DNA of 64,000 bases from Litsea cubeba (GCA_012931725.1 CM022949.1:6151011-6215010); one strand, 5' to 3'; positions 32,291 through 45,466 are shown, counted from the stretch's first letter. Notes: generated by a model from the letters alone, not told the origin. Translations and numbers: made by a program.

Positions 32291-33498
32291 CCTAGATATC
32301 TTTCTGGCTGTCTAGAAATTCTCCCACTACGACGAGGCTCCGGAGTGTTCAAAGGAATATCTTGTTCATCTACTGTCTCAGGATCCGGTACAGATGTTAT
32401 AGGAGATCCCGGAAGAATCTCCTCAAGGGTTTCTTTACAACTAAGCTCTTGGTGCATCATACAATCATCCTCCAAGTACCTAGCATGAGTGCTGATGAGC
32501 ACTTTTTGCTCCTTTGGATGATAAAAGATGCCACCTCTCGTTCCCTTAGGATACCCAATGAAGTAGCACATTTCTGATCTGGGTTCCAGCTTGGTAGCTT
32601 TATCATTCAGTACATAGGCTGGACAACCCCAAATGTGGATATGTCTTAAACTAGGTTTTCGACTTGTCCACATTTCTTGGGGTGTCCTAGGTACTGATTT
32701 AGAAGGTACCAGATTTAAAATGTATGCTGCTGCTTCTAGGGCATATCCCCAAAAAGATATAGGTAGGGTTGCATGACTCATCATGGACCTTACCATATCA
32801 AGAAGGGTACGGTTTCTTCTCTCTGCTACACCATTTTGCTGGGGTGTACCCGGTGCAGACAACTGAGACACAATCCCATGTTGTGTGAGGTACTCCTTGA
32901 ACTCACCCAGGAGGTACTCGCCACCCTCGATCAGATCGAAGGGCTTTGATATGTTTCCCTAGTTGTAGCTCCGCCTCAGCCTTGAATTGCTTGAACTTAT
33001 CAAACGCCTCAGACTTGCGTCGCATTAAGTATACATATCCATACCTAGAGTAATCATCGGTGAAGGTGATGTAATACTCATACCCTCCGCGAGCCGGTTT
33101 GTTCATAGGACCACACACATCAGTGTGAATCAATTCTAACAACTCCTTTGACCTTAGTCCCTTTCCAGAGAATGACCGTTTGGTCATCTTTCCCTTGAGA
33201 CAAGAGTCGTACTGAGGAAAAGGTTCGAAATCTAATGAGCTCAAAGGCCCATTTTCTACCAACCTCTGAATCCGTTTTAGGTTAATGTGACCCAAACGTA
33301 AGTGCCAAAGATATGTGTCATTGATTGAAGATACCTTCCTCTTAAGGGAAGTTGAATTTTCTTGTTGTACATTATGCAGTGTGGGAGCAATAGGATATAT
33401 ATAAAATAAGTTATCATGTGTTCTACCGGAACATATAATATTTCCATCTCTACTGATATCAATACCAGAATGGAAAGAAACTGAATAATTAAATTCAA
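32248..33498 (-). pseudogene. Copia integrase, frameshifted between catalytic residues
   Basis: The pre-integrase zinc region is poorly preserved (33277-33498). 32903-33295 has the first Asp in LIHTDVCGPM and TFTDDYSRYGYVY, and the second Asp in ALRSDRG, then a frameshift. 32248-32871 restarts at LSAPGTPQQNGVAERRNRTL with the catalytic Glu and ends in the linker RRSGRISRQPERYLGVSF. No single protein carries the triad. Confidence 0.87.
32253..32290. repeat. 19-bp tandem duplication in copia pol
   Basis: gtctgtcttgaaagacact occurs twice head to tail. Nineteen is not a multiple of three, so it shifts the frame between the end of integrase and RT. Confidence 0.95.
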
Positions 33499-33806
33499 TT
33501 AATCTGGAAACTGAAATTTAAATTCTTCCTCGTGTCCGGAACATAGAAAACATTATTTAAAACTAATATCCTATTACATGGAAAATGTAAGGTAACTACT
33601 CCTACTGCAACTGCCCAAACTTTAGCTCCAGTTCCGACTCTAAAGGCAAACTCTCCTTTCTCAATTCTCTGCATTATCTGAAACCCCTTTCTTAACTGAG
33701 GCCAGGAACTTGGGACAATCTTTCTTCCAATGACCTTTGAGGCCACACTTGAAGCATTTCCCTTTAGGCTTTCCATCTGTACCCTTGTCCTTTTTATTAC
33801 CAGCAT
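33495..33806 (-). pseudogene. Copia protease remnant lacking the active-site motif
   Basis: The frame contains VWAVAVGVVTLHF and ILVLNNVFYVPDTRKNLNF, the block normally found after the protease active site. The preceding D-S-G-containing segment expected between the gag zinc knuckle and this block is absent, so a deletion removed the catalytic Asp. Confidence 0.75.
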
Positions 33807-34602
33807 TGTCCTTTTTCTGCCATTTTCCCTTATTCTGCTTCTTCTTGAACTTCTTCCCTTTCGGGTTTAGTTTAGAGGAAGACTGGAAAAAATGAGCTTG
33901 GGCTTTGGGCTTCATGATGGCCTCTGTCGCCTAGAGTTCTTTCATTAACTCAGGTAGAGTCATGTCCATCTTGCTCATATTGAAATCGAGCTTGAACTGA
34001 TTGAAAGAGTCCGGCAGAGTTTCAAGAATCATGTCAGTTTGACTCCCTGCATTAATCTCAGCCCCTAGAATCTCAGCTTCATTGAAACAATCCATCAGCT
34101 TGAGCATATGCTCTCTGACAGGTGTTCCCTCAGCCATCCTAGCATTCATGATAGTCCTCATAGCAACTTGCCTAGCTGGCCTGCTTTTGTCTGCGAACAT
34201 CTCAGACAAGGACATCATGATTTCATAGGCTGTGTCCATATGCTCGTGTTGTGTTTGCAACATGTTGGACATGGAAGCAAGCATGTAGCATTTGGCCATG
34301 CTATTCGCTTTCTTCCATTTCCTCTCAGCCTCTCGCTAGTCATCAGTAGAATTAGCATCAATATCGGGACAGTTTTCCAACAAGACATACTTGTACTCCT
34401 CAGCAGTGAGTACTATGTCAAGATTTCTCTTCCAATCTACGTAGTTAGGGCCAGTCAGTTTATTCTCACGAAGAATGCACATCAACGGACTAAAAGAGTC
34501 TTTACCCATCTCTTTCTGGATATAAAATGGTTTATAATTAGACATGCAGTATATATGTAATATGCATATGGTGCTTGTTATAAAAGGAAAAACAAAGCAC
34601 AA
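33661..34602 (-). pseudogene. Copia gag with nonsense codons
   Basis: One frame throughout, interrupted by stops at 34336 and 33931. The N-terminal part has LTGPNYVDWKRNLDIVL. The middle has the UBN2-type capsid region (AYEIMMSLSEMF, VREHMLKLMDCFNEAEILG, ILETLPDSFNQFKLDFNMSK). The C-terminal part is Lys-rich with a zinc knuckle CFKCGLKGHWKKDC (C-x2-C-x4-H-x4-C). Gag would package element RNA; the stops prevent a full product. Confidence 0.88.
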
Positions 34603-36250
34603 AACTTTTTACATTATTCAACCCCAATCATAATGTATCAGTGTTTCAACCTCCTCATAGACCCTCCATCGAAGGGATGGCCGAGCCTACAGTCACGTTG
34701 AATTAAGGCATACTTATTTGGATTATCACTATCTGGATATACATCCAGTGGTAGTCCAATCACTGATTGGTTTGGCCTCATATGAAAAATAACCTTTAAC
34801 TCCTAGGGAGAGGTCATTACCGTCTTATGTCAAGTGTATAACCATCTCTTATGAAATTTCCCAGAATGTCTATGATTAAGTCTTCCGAAGGGAAGAGACT
34901 TTTATCCATCCTAGAAGTGAACTTTAGTGAAGAGCTCCACCGAAGGGATGGCCGCTCCCACCAACACTTCATTGACATTCTATAGAAGTGATCTTTAGTA
35001 AAGAACTCCACCGAAGGGATGGCCGCTCCTATTAACACCTCATTACGAATATTCACATTAGTTCACCCATTAACCCATCAAAGCGGTCTTTAGTAAAGAA
35101 CTCCACCGAAGGGGTGGCCGCTCCTACTAACACCTTAATGAGATAACATGAACCGAAAATGGAAGGCCGTGGGGTCTTTCCTAAACCCCTCTCCCACTTG
35201 ATTATTTATTGCTAGGGTTTATACTTTTTGACTTTTACATTGTTTTACTCAAAAGCTCTTTTTAAATCTAGCAAACTTAGTTAATTAAATTTATGACTTA
35301 AGTCATCTTAAAATTAAATAACCTTTACTTTAAAACATTTGAGCAAATCCCTTCAAAGAGTCATAAACCTATCTTGGGTTATGACAACCCATAGGTAGCA
35401 TCTAATTAGATTTTAGTTTAGCCTTCTTTGGAAATCAAGGGTACCAAGATAAACTAAACCCTATCCAATTTTAAACCTTAGACAAAATAGAAGGTGCTGG
35501 TCTAAGTTCCGTTTAAAACAATTTGCCAAACTAAAAACAATCTAATACAATAAAGATGCCAATTTTAGAACCTAATGGTGGCCATGTTTCTAGGTGACAA
35601 TTATAGCAATTATATAAAGCACTCATCCATGCATTCCATATATAAAAGCAAATAAAAGTATGCAATCCTTGATGGCTCCTTGCTCTTCGGACTTGTAGTC
35701 CTTATCGAACTAGGACATCAAAAATAGATCTCATCTTTCACCAAGAAGTCTTGTCTTCTCCACCACTAAGGAGTCCGGTTACTTGCAACCTTTCTTGAAA
35801 CTTTCTTCTTCTTGCTTGTTCCAATAAATTAAATTTATACAAGCAAACCCATAAAAAACAAAACCCCAAATTACATTGGAGATACCTATGCTTTTCAAGA
35901 AAGCTTACATCAAGACTAGTTGGAATAAAGTAAAGAAAGAATTACAACTTCCTATGATTGCTAAACGCGCAATCGTACACTTTCCAACTAATGAAAAAAA
36001 AAAACATCCAAATCCACATAACAATCATGCGAACCATCAAGGATGCAATACATGGCTGCAAACAAAGAGGTTAGTACATGCAAACTCACTATGTGCCTCA
36101 TTAAACAAATCTGGAAAATAAATTCCAGCAATGTTAATGAAACTTGCACACAACATGCATCACAACATAACTTTAATAGGGTGCCACCATACCCATAATC
36201 AATCTAGGATTAATTATACACAACATGGGATCATGATTTCACATGGAGTG
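34603..36250 (-). other. Copia untranslated leader
   Basis: About 1.65 kb between PBS and gag. Noncoding apart from AT-rich chance frames. Contains the leader repeat cluster listed separately. Confidence 0.7.
34660..35140. repeat. Imperfect repeats in the copia leader
   Basis: Four copies of a block with core cgaagg(g)atggccg at about 34670, 34940, 35010 and 35106. The last three are embedded in longer repeats (tctttagtaaagaactccacc ... ctcctaytaacacct). Confidence 0.85.
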
Positions 36251-36262
36251 GCTCTGATACCA
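36251..36262 (-). other. Copia primer binding site (initiator tRNA-Met)
   Basis: Minus strand TGGTATCAGAGC, the standard plant copia PBS, lies just inside the 5' LTR end. Confidence 0.92.
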
Positions 36263-36266
36263 CTTA

Positions 36267-38257
36267 AAGAAACTGCGATACAGATCTGAATTAGCGGAAG
36301 ACATTCATGGCTAATTTGTAACATGACAGATTTTTTAAAAATCTGATTTGGGCAGCATAAATCAGCCATATAGATCGCATGAGAACTCCATGAATTCATG
36401 ACCAACAAGTGTATAATTAAAGGAGAATGAAGAAGACTATTACCTCGAAGATTTGTAGACTTCAAATCTCTGAAAAAATAGATCCAAAGGCCCGAACTCA
36501 GATTTGCAATTAGCAAACAAGTTGCTGGAATTTTCTGCACTAGTATTGCCTTTGATCTTCTCCTCTATCTCACTTCCAAATCTGATTGGCTAAGATGGTG
36601 GGATCTTAATCTAGGAATTCAGAACTATTTCTCCAAGGAAAAATCTCAGACCTTAAAGTTTTCTTCAATGAAGAAGAAACTACTCCAAGGCTGGACGTGT
36701 GGGACTCCTCCTTTCATAGGCTTGGACGTCCAAAGGGGGTTGTTGTTTCTTTTATAGAAACTTTGAGGAAACCTTTCCTAAAAGTTTATCTCTCCTAATT
36801 CTCATGGATGTCCTAAAAGGAAAGACTTATTTCCTTTAAGAAACACTCCAATTAGAAAAGGAAACTAAAAAGAACTTCCCATGCAATTAGTAATCCTAGT
36901 TGTAGAACACTTACTAATTTTAAGTTCCTAATCCAAAAAGGAAACTTTCTCATAGGAATACTATTCCAAAGAGGAGTCCAACCTTTCAAGTAGAGAGACC
37001 TACTTAAAATTGGAAACCTTACCCATGGAAATCCTATTATGGACGTCCCTCATGATAATGCACACCATGGCCCACATACAATTTATCTAGAATTAAATTC
37101 ATGTATGCCATCAAAGGCCTATTTGAATTTAAACTCAAAAATTATTTTTCCACTAAAATAATTCATCCTTATGTTATCTAAACATTTTAGGAAACCATAC
37201 CAATCTTGGAAAGTGACTAGAGAAGGGACCAAAAGACATATTTGCCATTGGCTCCCAAAATGACCAAAATGTCCATGCTAAACCCATAGCAACATTAAGA
37301 CCATTTTAACCTTACTCATTCCACTAAAGAGTTATGGTTGAACTCCAAGGACAAATATATAATATAATAAGCTCGTCATAAGATGACGGTTGTCTTCGAC
37401 CTACTAAGTGTAATGACCTGAATGCCCCTCTATGTAACATCCATAATCGAGTCAGGTTATCACATGTACTATCAACCTTCCCGATTACATCTAAACCTTA
37501 GAACTTCATATCCTTAAACATAATCATCATTCGAATATCATTCTCTTGATCCAGGGAGCGACCTACAAGTTCAATATCCATATGGAACATCCATATACTA
37601 AGATCTTAGATTTTGATGATTAATCGGATAATTCTAAGGGGACGATTATTCCATCATCAGATGGCATAGATTCTATATTGCATCTGCACGTCCCAACTAA
37701 TCAAGTCCGAGTACCCAAAACACAGAGCTGTTGACCCATGAAAAGAATCTCACCCATAGTGAATTAAAGCACAAGAACTTGACTTCGTCAGTTCATCCAC
37801 AAATGCTCAAGATTAAGAGCACCGGTCACTCAGTAGCATGAGGTGACTTGATCTCTCTCTGTGATAGTACTATTTTAGAGATCACACCTACCATGGTCAT
37901 GTTCAATGCATTGCATATGCACTAATGAGATGAATCCGGGAAAGCCCTCCCATGACTTAGGTAAGTCACCCTGAATACAGGAGAGTCTCTCATTATAACT
38001 TATACCAAGATGAAGTGCCCAGCTCCATCTTTCAGTTATGAACAAATATGATGTTTCCAGTTGTCCATGAATTAGACCTATCTGTGTGTAGACACTACAC
38101 ACCTAATTCATTTACTAGAAACAATGGGCCTTACACAACCATACATATATACATGTTTAAGCATAAAAGAGTCTTTCCATTAAATAACCAGTAAATATCC
38201 AGTAACAAAAGATGAGAGTGCAGCTAGTGGGCCTTAGGGCATACACCAATCCCAACA
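36267..38257 (-). repeat. 5' LTR of the copia element
   Basis: Nearly identical to 28825-30815. The inner end is slightly altered (ttaaagaaactg in place of tgagaaactg), so its left limit is uncertain by a few bases. Confidence 0.9.
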
Positions 38258-38493
38258 GTTCCTACCCCCCAACCTAGCATGAACATCGTCCTCGATGTGT
38301 AAATGAATGACATGCACTGAACATACGAAACATAAGGAACAAAAAAGTAACGGAGGGTAAAGTTTAGAAAGCACCTGGGATACTGCAGATTTCCCGTGAA
38401 TCTGTCCAAAATGAGGTAAAATACACAAAAACAAAGCAGGAAGATCTATTTACATATGTACACAAAGTTGAGCGATGTCAGATCTAACGCTCG
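38258..38493 (-). other. Unit 2 noncoding region, right of the copia insertion
   Basis: Continues the sequence broken at 28824 (gttcctaccccccaacctag) up to the integrase end. Confidence 0.85.
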
Positions 38494-39680
38494 TCAGTCC
38501 TGATAGTCAGGACTAGTCAGAGGTAAAATAGTGTCCTCTGAATCAAATGGCTCCAAGAATGGTTTTAGACGTTGTCCATTCACTTTGAAAACTGAACCAT
38601 CCTTGGCATTCTCCAACTCAACCGCCCCGTGTGGAAAAACATGGTTAACAATAAAGGGGCCACTCCATCGAGATCTCAACTTCCTAGGAAAGAGATGCAA
38701 ACGAGAATTGTAAAGAATGACTTTTTGTGACGGGTGAAAAGTTTTTCTAAGAATGTTTTTATCATGGAAAACCTTGGTCCTTTCTTTGTAAATACGAGAA
38801 TTTTGATAAGCCTCATTGCGAATCTCTTCCAATTCATTCATTTGGAATTTCCTCTTAATTCCAGCTTTCTCCATATCAAAGTTTAGCTGCTTTAGTGCCC
38901 AATATGCTTTATGTTCCAATTCCACTGGAAGGTGGCAAGCTTTCCCATAAATCAGTCTCTATGGAGACATGCCTATTGGAGTTTTGAATGCAATGCTGTA
39001 AGCCCATAACGCATCGTTTAGTCGGAGTGACCAATCTTTGCGAGTAGGGTTTAGTGTGGTCTCCAATATACATTTGATTTCCCCATTCGAGACCTCAACT
39101 TGCCCACTAGTCTGCGGATGATAGGGCGTAGACACTTTGTGTGTAATTTCGCATGTTTTAAACAAAGCCTCGATTACATGATTACAGAAGTGGGCACCTC
39201 CATCACTAATGATGGCTCGTGGGGTCCCGAATCTAGAAAATATGTGCTCCTTCAAAAGTCTCTTGACAACATTAGCATCATTTGTCCGACATGGGATAGC
39301 TTCAATCCACTTGGACACATAATCAACAACTACTAAAACGTAGAGATAACCAAAACTCGGAGGGAACGGTTCCATCAAATCTATTCCCCATACATCAAAC
39401 AACTCAATGATCAAAATTGGATTCAGTGGCATCATGTTCCTTCTTGAAATGGAACCCAATTTTTGACAGTTATCACAAGACTTGCAATATTCATGAACAT
39501 CTCTAAAAAGGGTAGGCCAGTAAAAACTGCATTGCAGAATCTTAAAGGCGATTTTTTTAGAAGAGAAATGGCCCCCACAGGCCTGTGAATGACAAAAGGA
39601 GATGACACTGTTTTGCTCATCATCTTACACACACCTCCTAATGATTTGGTATGAGCAGTATTTAAACAAATACGGGTCAT
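38494..39680 (-). pseudogene. Unit 2 integrase, two pieces
   Basis: 38959-39459 has the Asp of GIDLMEPFP, the Asp of AIISDGGAHF and the Glu of GQVEVSNGEIK. A TAG replaces the Tyr codon of MSPYRL near 38957, as in unit 3. 38494-38925 carries the C-terminal domain with RWSGPFIVNHVFPHG. The upstream CENC-QK junction is intact here but the zinc-finger segment is frameshifted. Confidence 0.83.
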
Positions 39681-40515
39681 CCCAGAAAAAATGCCGGACC
39701 TCAGAAAATAATTTATCCATATCTTGCTTTTTCCAATGTTCTAGGATTATGCCTGTAGCAAGATAGTTAGCAATGTCTGCGTACCAGGGAAGTTGGGATA
39801 CTGCGAACAGTTGTTCGTCAGGGAAGTTGTCCTGGATGGGTGTGGATTCCAAAGATTTAAAAATGACGTACAAGTCGTGATAGATGATCCGCAGCTACAT
39901 TTCTACTCCCTTTTTATCTCGGATTTCAATATCAAATTCCTGGAGTAGAAGGATCCAACGAATGAGGCGCGGTTTTGCATCCTTCTTAGAAAGAAGGTAT
40001 TTCAACGCTGAATGATCGGTGAACACAATGATCTTGGATCCTAGCAAGTATGAACGGAATTTGTCTAGCGCAAAGACCACGGCCAATAATTCTTTCTCTG
40101 TGGTGGAGTAATTGATCTGTGCGCTATTCAAAGTCCGGCTTGCATAATATATCACGTAAGGTTTCTTTTCCTTACGTTGCCCCAACACAGCCCCAACCCC
40201 ATAATCACTTGCATCACACATAAGTTCAATGGGCAGGCTAAAGTCAGGCAGTTGCATAATCGGAGCGGAAGTCAGCATGCCCTTTAGCTTGGAGAAAGCT
40301 TCGTGGCACGCTTCAGTCCACTCAAATTGAGTATCTTTTAACAGAAGGTTACACAGTGGTCTGGAGATAGCGCTGAAATCTTTTATAAACCTTCTATAAA
40401 AGCCTGTATGCCCTAAGAATGATCTGATATCTCTAAAGATTTTGGGATGGGCAGATTTGAGATCAGATCTATTTTTTACTTGTCAACTTCCATTCCCTTG
40501 GATGAAACAATATGG
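39625..40515 (-). pseudogene. Unit 2 RNase H, linker and RT end
   Basis: RNase H lies in 39895-40278 with all main motifs, ending GVEM through a 1-base deletion. The linker PIQDNFPDEQLFAVSQLPWY lies in 39625-39873. Upstream bases to 40515 are the RT thumb remnant, truncated at the shared junction. Confidence 0.8.
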
Positions 40516-40520
40516 CCAAA

Positions 40521-41897
40521 AAAAATTTATGCAAGTGATTATTTGATGTCTCCCAACTTTTAATATTTTTATTTTATTTTCAAACCCTTGATCTAATCAT
40601 GTGAAATATTATCTCCAATCAAAGCACATAAAAGAACTAAAATAAGAAAATTAAATCACTTACGTAGAAAGTTGCAAAATCAATCCAAGTAGTGTCTTTA
40701 TTCCTTGATCTTTGAATACAAGAAATTAAGATTCTTCTCTCCTTTTCATTCTCTCAACATGGCCTCTCAACCTATGTTAAAAGAATTAAAAGAAAGAAGA
40801 AGAAAGGGACTTAGAGAGAAAGGGTGGATGGGAGTGAAATAGAGAAAGAGAGAGAGCCTCCAAGGTTGTTACAAAAGATGTTGCACGTCCAGCCCTCTTG
40901 GCTGGTTCCTTTTTATGCTTTTTGCAAATCTTTTTTTAGTAAAGAATCTCTCATCTTTAGGGCTCTTGTTTCCTTGTGTAGAGATTCTAGCTTAGGCTCC
41001 AAGCTAGCTTCTTTCTTTGGAAAGACTTTTAAATTAGAGAGATCTCCTTGCCTTATTAGGTTTTCTTGATGCACACACCTTCCTTTTATAATTCCAAGAA
41101 TATCTCTAAAAATTGCATGATGATGTAGAGGGATGAGACTTTCCAAATATTGAGATTTCTTGCAATTCCCGCCTAAAACTGTAGCAGTCAACTTCCCGAG
41201 GTCATATCTCCCTCAATATAGCTCTAATTTATGCAATCTTGGGTCCACGAATATCTACTCGACAAGAGCTTTCCAACGGTGTCTAGATTACGCCGATCCG
41301 ACACTCGGTTTGAGAATTATGGCCACTTTAAGTTGCTGCTCCATAAAAATCCGGGAATAATTGTGCACAAATGGAAGCTTTTATGTTGGCATCCAACGGT
41401 GTGTGTGGGGGCCATGTTGGACGTCCAAGGCATGCTTGGACTCTTTCCTTGCTTACTTATTTGACTTTCATTTGACCTCTCTTCTCAAATTTCATCAATG
41501 TGGGTTCCATGTTGATTTCTCCTACAAATTGAAAGAAATAATTTTATCATTAATTACATGTAAGAAAATAAACATGAATAATGCATGGGACCCTACATGC
41601 CTAATGATGCACCCAAATGACAAACTTTCCAAAAATAGGACATGGTGCCAAAAACAGCAAGTATGCATTGATGAAGCCAAAAACTAATTTTGGGGTGATG
41701 AATGAGATGAAAAATCCTAATTTCACAAAAGTCATGCAATTCAATGAATTTTGACCAATTCTGACCATTTTCCAAAAATATCCCTAAATACATGTAAGCA
41801 TGAATTAAGTGCAATTCTTCATAATTAAACCTAATTAAGTCCACAAATGCTCATGAAATGATGACCTAATGACCTAATTTTGTGGACTTATATATCA
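40521..41897 (-). repeat. Truncated Athila-2 LTR, copy 3
   Basis: As copy 2. Its right end reads ggacttatatatca, with a 3-4 base insertion. Confidence 0.9.
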
Positions 41898-43443
41898 CAC
41901 CCCTCAACCAGCTTTTTGCTAGTCCCTTTGCAAAATAAGCGACAAGGAATAAAACTCACTAAACTAATACTGAGGAAAATAAACTAATGAAGAAAATAAA
42001 AATGAAAAAACTCCACTTTTGCTGGCACTCTCGACTACATTTTGCGTATGCAGTAAGCCTTTAAACCCCTAGGTTCCCCCTAGTGGACGAGTTGTGCCTC
42101 GTGAGGGTTTGCAGTGAATAAACCCACAAAATTCTCTTCTTTTTTTCATTTTTTTTTCAATCCAAAGTAGAAACCTAACAAAACCATGGGAACTTTTCCA
42201 AAAGAAAATTTACAAACACCAGATTTTCCCAATTCTTGGAATTTTTTTTTTCAAAGGCAAATCTTAAATTAGGTTCAAAAATCTCATCTTTTGGTCAGAA
42301 ATTCTCAAAATCTTGCTGAATGGATTGTGCATGGTGATAAGTGCATATACGAAAAAATATAGGTATCAAATGATCTACCAAGAATTTCCGTGAAAACGAT
42401 TTTTTATCCAAAATTCTGGGCAACCTAACCTTAGCAAAGAAAAAACAGCATTCCTCTCAAGGCGACCATGACAGCTTTCGCACTACTGTTTTTTCAGAGG
42501 CCGTAATTTTTATGAGTTCTTTTTTTTTTTTTTTTGCAAACACACACATGTGACTGTACAATGTCTAGGTCCCTTAAGCTATCTAATTAACCCATGTAAC
42601 GAGCGTTAGGCCAATGACTCCCAAGTCAGATGTCTTTAGGGCACTAGGTATGTAAATACCCCTACGGGCTTACTGGCTCAGGTTAAAAAAGCTACGAACC
42701 CAAACTAGTCACATAACTTTTTATTCTTTTCAAGACTTATAACTAACACTTTTTTTTTACGGTCCCAAAACAATAGGCAGCCCTTTTCATATGCCCGAAT
42801 TAACTCAATGGTTTGTGGCTGATCAAACCACCCATATGAGCCAGGAAACTGTGAAACTAAGGGTCGGTTTTCCATCATATTTTCAATCCAATCGTCAAAG
42901 AAAACGGAAATCATAGCTTTACATTCGAAAACCTTCAAAATGTATACAGACTGTGTAAAAGTGAGGGATCAAATTTCAGCACTTTTTTCAAAAATCCTTT
43001 CCTTAAACAAAACAATGAACCATTATATATTTTTCCTCGCCCAAAGCTTCAAAAATTCCAAAATTCGAGGTACCTTCGTTTTATAAAAATTCTCTCGAAA
43101 TCCCCCCCCCCCATTTTTTTTAAAACCCTAAAAACAAACAACAAATTTTTTTTTAAATTAAACAAAAAGGGTGTAAAACTTTTGTCTAAACATGGACAAG
43201 TGTGCTTGTTCCTACCCCCCAACCTAGCATGAACATCGTCCTCGATGTGTAAATGAATGACATGCATTGAACATACGAAACATAAGGAACAAAAAAGTAA
43301 CGGAGGGTAAAGTTTAGAAAGCACCTGGGATACTGCAGATTTCCCGTGAATCTGTCCAAAATGAGGTAAAATACACAAAAACAAAGCAGGAAGATCTATT
43401 TACATATGTACACAAAGTTGAGCGATGTCAGATCTAACGCTCG
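41898..43443 (-). other. Unit 3 noncoding 3' region
   Basis: Uninterrupted counterpart of unit 2. Shows the empty copia target site (gtgcttgttcctac) at about 43203. Confidence 0.8.
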
Positions 43444-44671
43444 TCAGTCCTGATAGTCAGGACTAGTCAGAGGTAAAATAGTGTCCTCTGAATCAAATGG
43501 CTCCAAGAATGGTTTTAGACGTTGTCCATTCACTTTGAAAACTGAACCATCCTTGGCATTCTCCAACTCAACCGCCCCGTGTGGAAAAACATGGTTAATA
43601 ATAAAGGGGCCACTCCATCGAGATCTCAACTTCCTAGGAAAGAGATGCAAACGAGAATTGTAAAGAATGACTTTTTGTGACGGGTGAAAAGTTTTTCTAA
43701 GAATGTTTTTATCATGGAAAACCTTGGTCCTTTCTTTGTAAATACGAGAATTTTGATAAGCCTCGTTGCGAATCTCTTCCAATTCATTCATTTGGAATTT
43801 CCTCTTAATTCCAGCTTTCTCCATATCAAAGTTTAGCTGCTTTAGTGCCCAATATGCTTTATGTTCCAATTCCACCGGAAGGTGGCAAGCTTTCCCATAA
43901 ATCAGTCTCTATGGAGACATGCCTATTCGAGTTTTGAATGCAGTGCGCTAAGCCCATAACGCATCGTTTAGTCGAAGTGACCAATCTTTACGAGTAGGGT
44001 TTACTGTGGTCTCCAATATACATTTGATTTCCCGATTCGAGACCTCAACTTGCCGACTAGTCTGCGGATGATAGGGCGTAGCCACTTTGTGTGTAATTCC
44101 GTATGTTTTAAACAAAGCCTCGATTACATGATTACAGAAGTGGGCACCTCCATCACTAATGATGGCTCGTGGGGGTCCCGAATCTAGAAAATATGTGCTC
44201 CTTCAGAAATTTATTAACAACATTAGCATCATTTGTCCGACATGGGATAGCTTCAATCCACTTGGACACATAATCGACAACTACTAAAATGTAGAGATAA
44301 CCAAAACTCGGAGGGAACGGTTCCATCAAATCTATTCCCCATACATCAAACAACTCAATGATCAAAATTGGATTCAGGGGCATCATGTTCCTTCTTGAAA
44401 TGGAACCCAATTTTTAACAGTTTTCACAAGACTTGCAATATTCATGAACATCTCTAAAAAGGGTGGGCCAGTAAAAACCGCATTGCAGAATCTTAAAGGC
44501 GGTTTTTTCAGAAGAGAAATGGCCCCCACAGGCCTGTGAATGACAAAAGGAGATGACACTGTTTTGCTCATCATCTTGCACACAGCTCCTAATGATTTGG
44601 TATGAGCAGTATATAAACAAATACGGGTCATCCCAGAAAAAATGCCGGACCTCAGAAGATAATTTATTCAT
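43444..44671 (-). pseudogene. Unit 3 integrase, three pieces
   Basis: The zinc finger is in 44414-44671 and ends at TAA, as in unit 1. The core start is in 44156-44410, lost to a one-base insertion in the GTPR block. The TAG of MSP-RL is shared with unit 2. The C-terminal domain is in 43444-43875. Confidence 0.83.
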
Positions 44672-44807
44672 ATCTTGCTTTTTTCAATGTTCTGGGATTG
44701 TGCCTGTAGCAAGATAGTTGGCAATGTCTGCGTACCAGGGAAGTTGGGATACTGCGAACAGTTGTTCGTCAGGGAAGTTGTCCTGGATGGGTGTGGATTC
44801 CAAAGAT

Positions 44808-45466
44808 TCAAAAATGACGTACAAGTCGTGATAGATGATCCACAACTACATTTTCTACTCCATTTTTATCTCGGATTTGAATATCAAATTCCTGGAGTAG
44901 AAGGATCCAATGAATGAGGCGCGGTTTTGCATCCTTCTTAGAAAGAAGGTATTTCAACGCTGAATGATCGGTGAACACAATGATCTTGGATCCTAGCAAG
45001 TATGAACCGAATTTGTCTAGCGCAAAGACCACGGCCAATAATTCTTTCTCTGTGGTGGAGTAATTGATCTGTGCACTATTCAAAGTCCGGCTTGCATAAT
45101 ATATCACGTAAGGTTTCTTTTCCTTACGTTGCCCCAACACAGCCCAACCCCATAATCACTTGCATCACACATAAGTTCAATGGGCAGGCTACAGTCAGGC
45201 AGTTGCATAATCGGAGCGGAAGTCAGCATGCCCTTTAGCTTGGTGAAAGCTTCGTGGCATGCTTCAGTCCACTCAAATTGAGTATCTTTTAACGGAAGGT
45301 TGCACAGTGGTCTGGAGATAGCGCTGAAATCTTTTATAAACCTTCTATAAAAGCCTTTATGCCCTAAGAATGATCTGATATCTCTAAAGATTTTGGGATG
45401 GGCAGATTTGAGATCAGATCTATTTTTTACTTGTCAACTTCCATTCCCTTGGATGAAACAATATGG
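44808..45466 (-). pseudogene. Unit 3 RNase H and RT end
   Basis: The frame opens only at MLGQRKEKKPYV because of a one-base deletion just upstream (cagcccaacccc). The remaining motifs are as in the other units. It ends at the shared RT-LTR junction near 45470. Confidence 0.8.

Larger units (their letters stand above)
28825..38257 (-). mobile_element. Ty1/copia retrotransposon nested in array unit 2
   Basis: Minus-strand order is 5' LTR (36267-38257), PBS, 1.7-kb leader, gag, protease remnant, integrase, RT, RNase H, polypurine tract, 3' LTR (28825-30815). Integrase before RT is diagnostic of copia. The LTRs differ at only about ten positions by eye over 1.99 kb, so the insertion is recent, yet the interior has several stops, deletions and frameshifts. 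No 5-base target duplication: the left flank ends gtgctt and the right flank continues gttcctac exactly as in the uninterrupted units. Confidence 0.92.
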
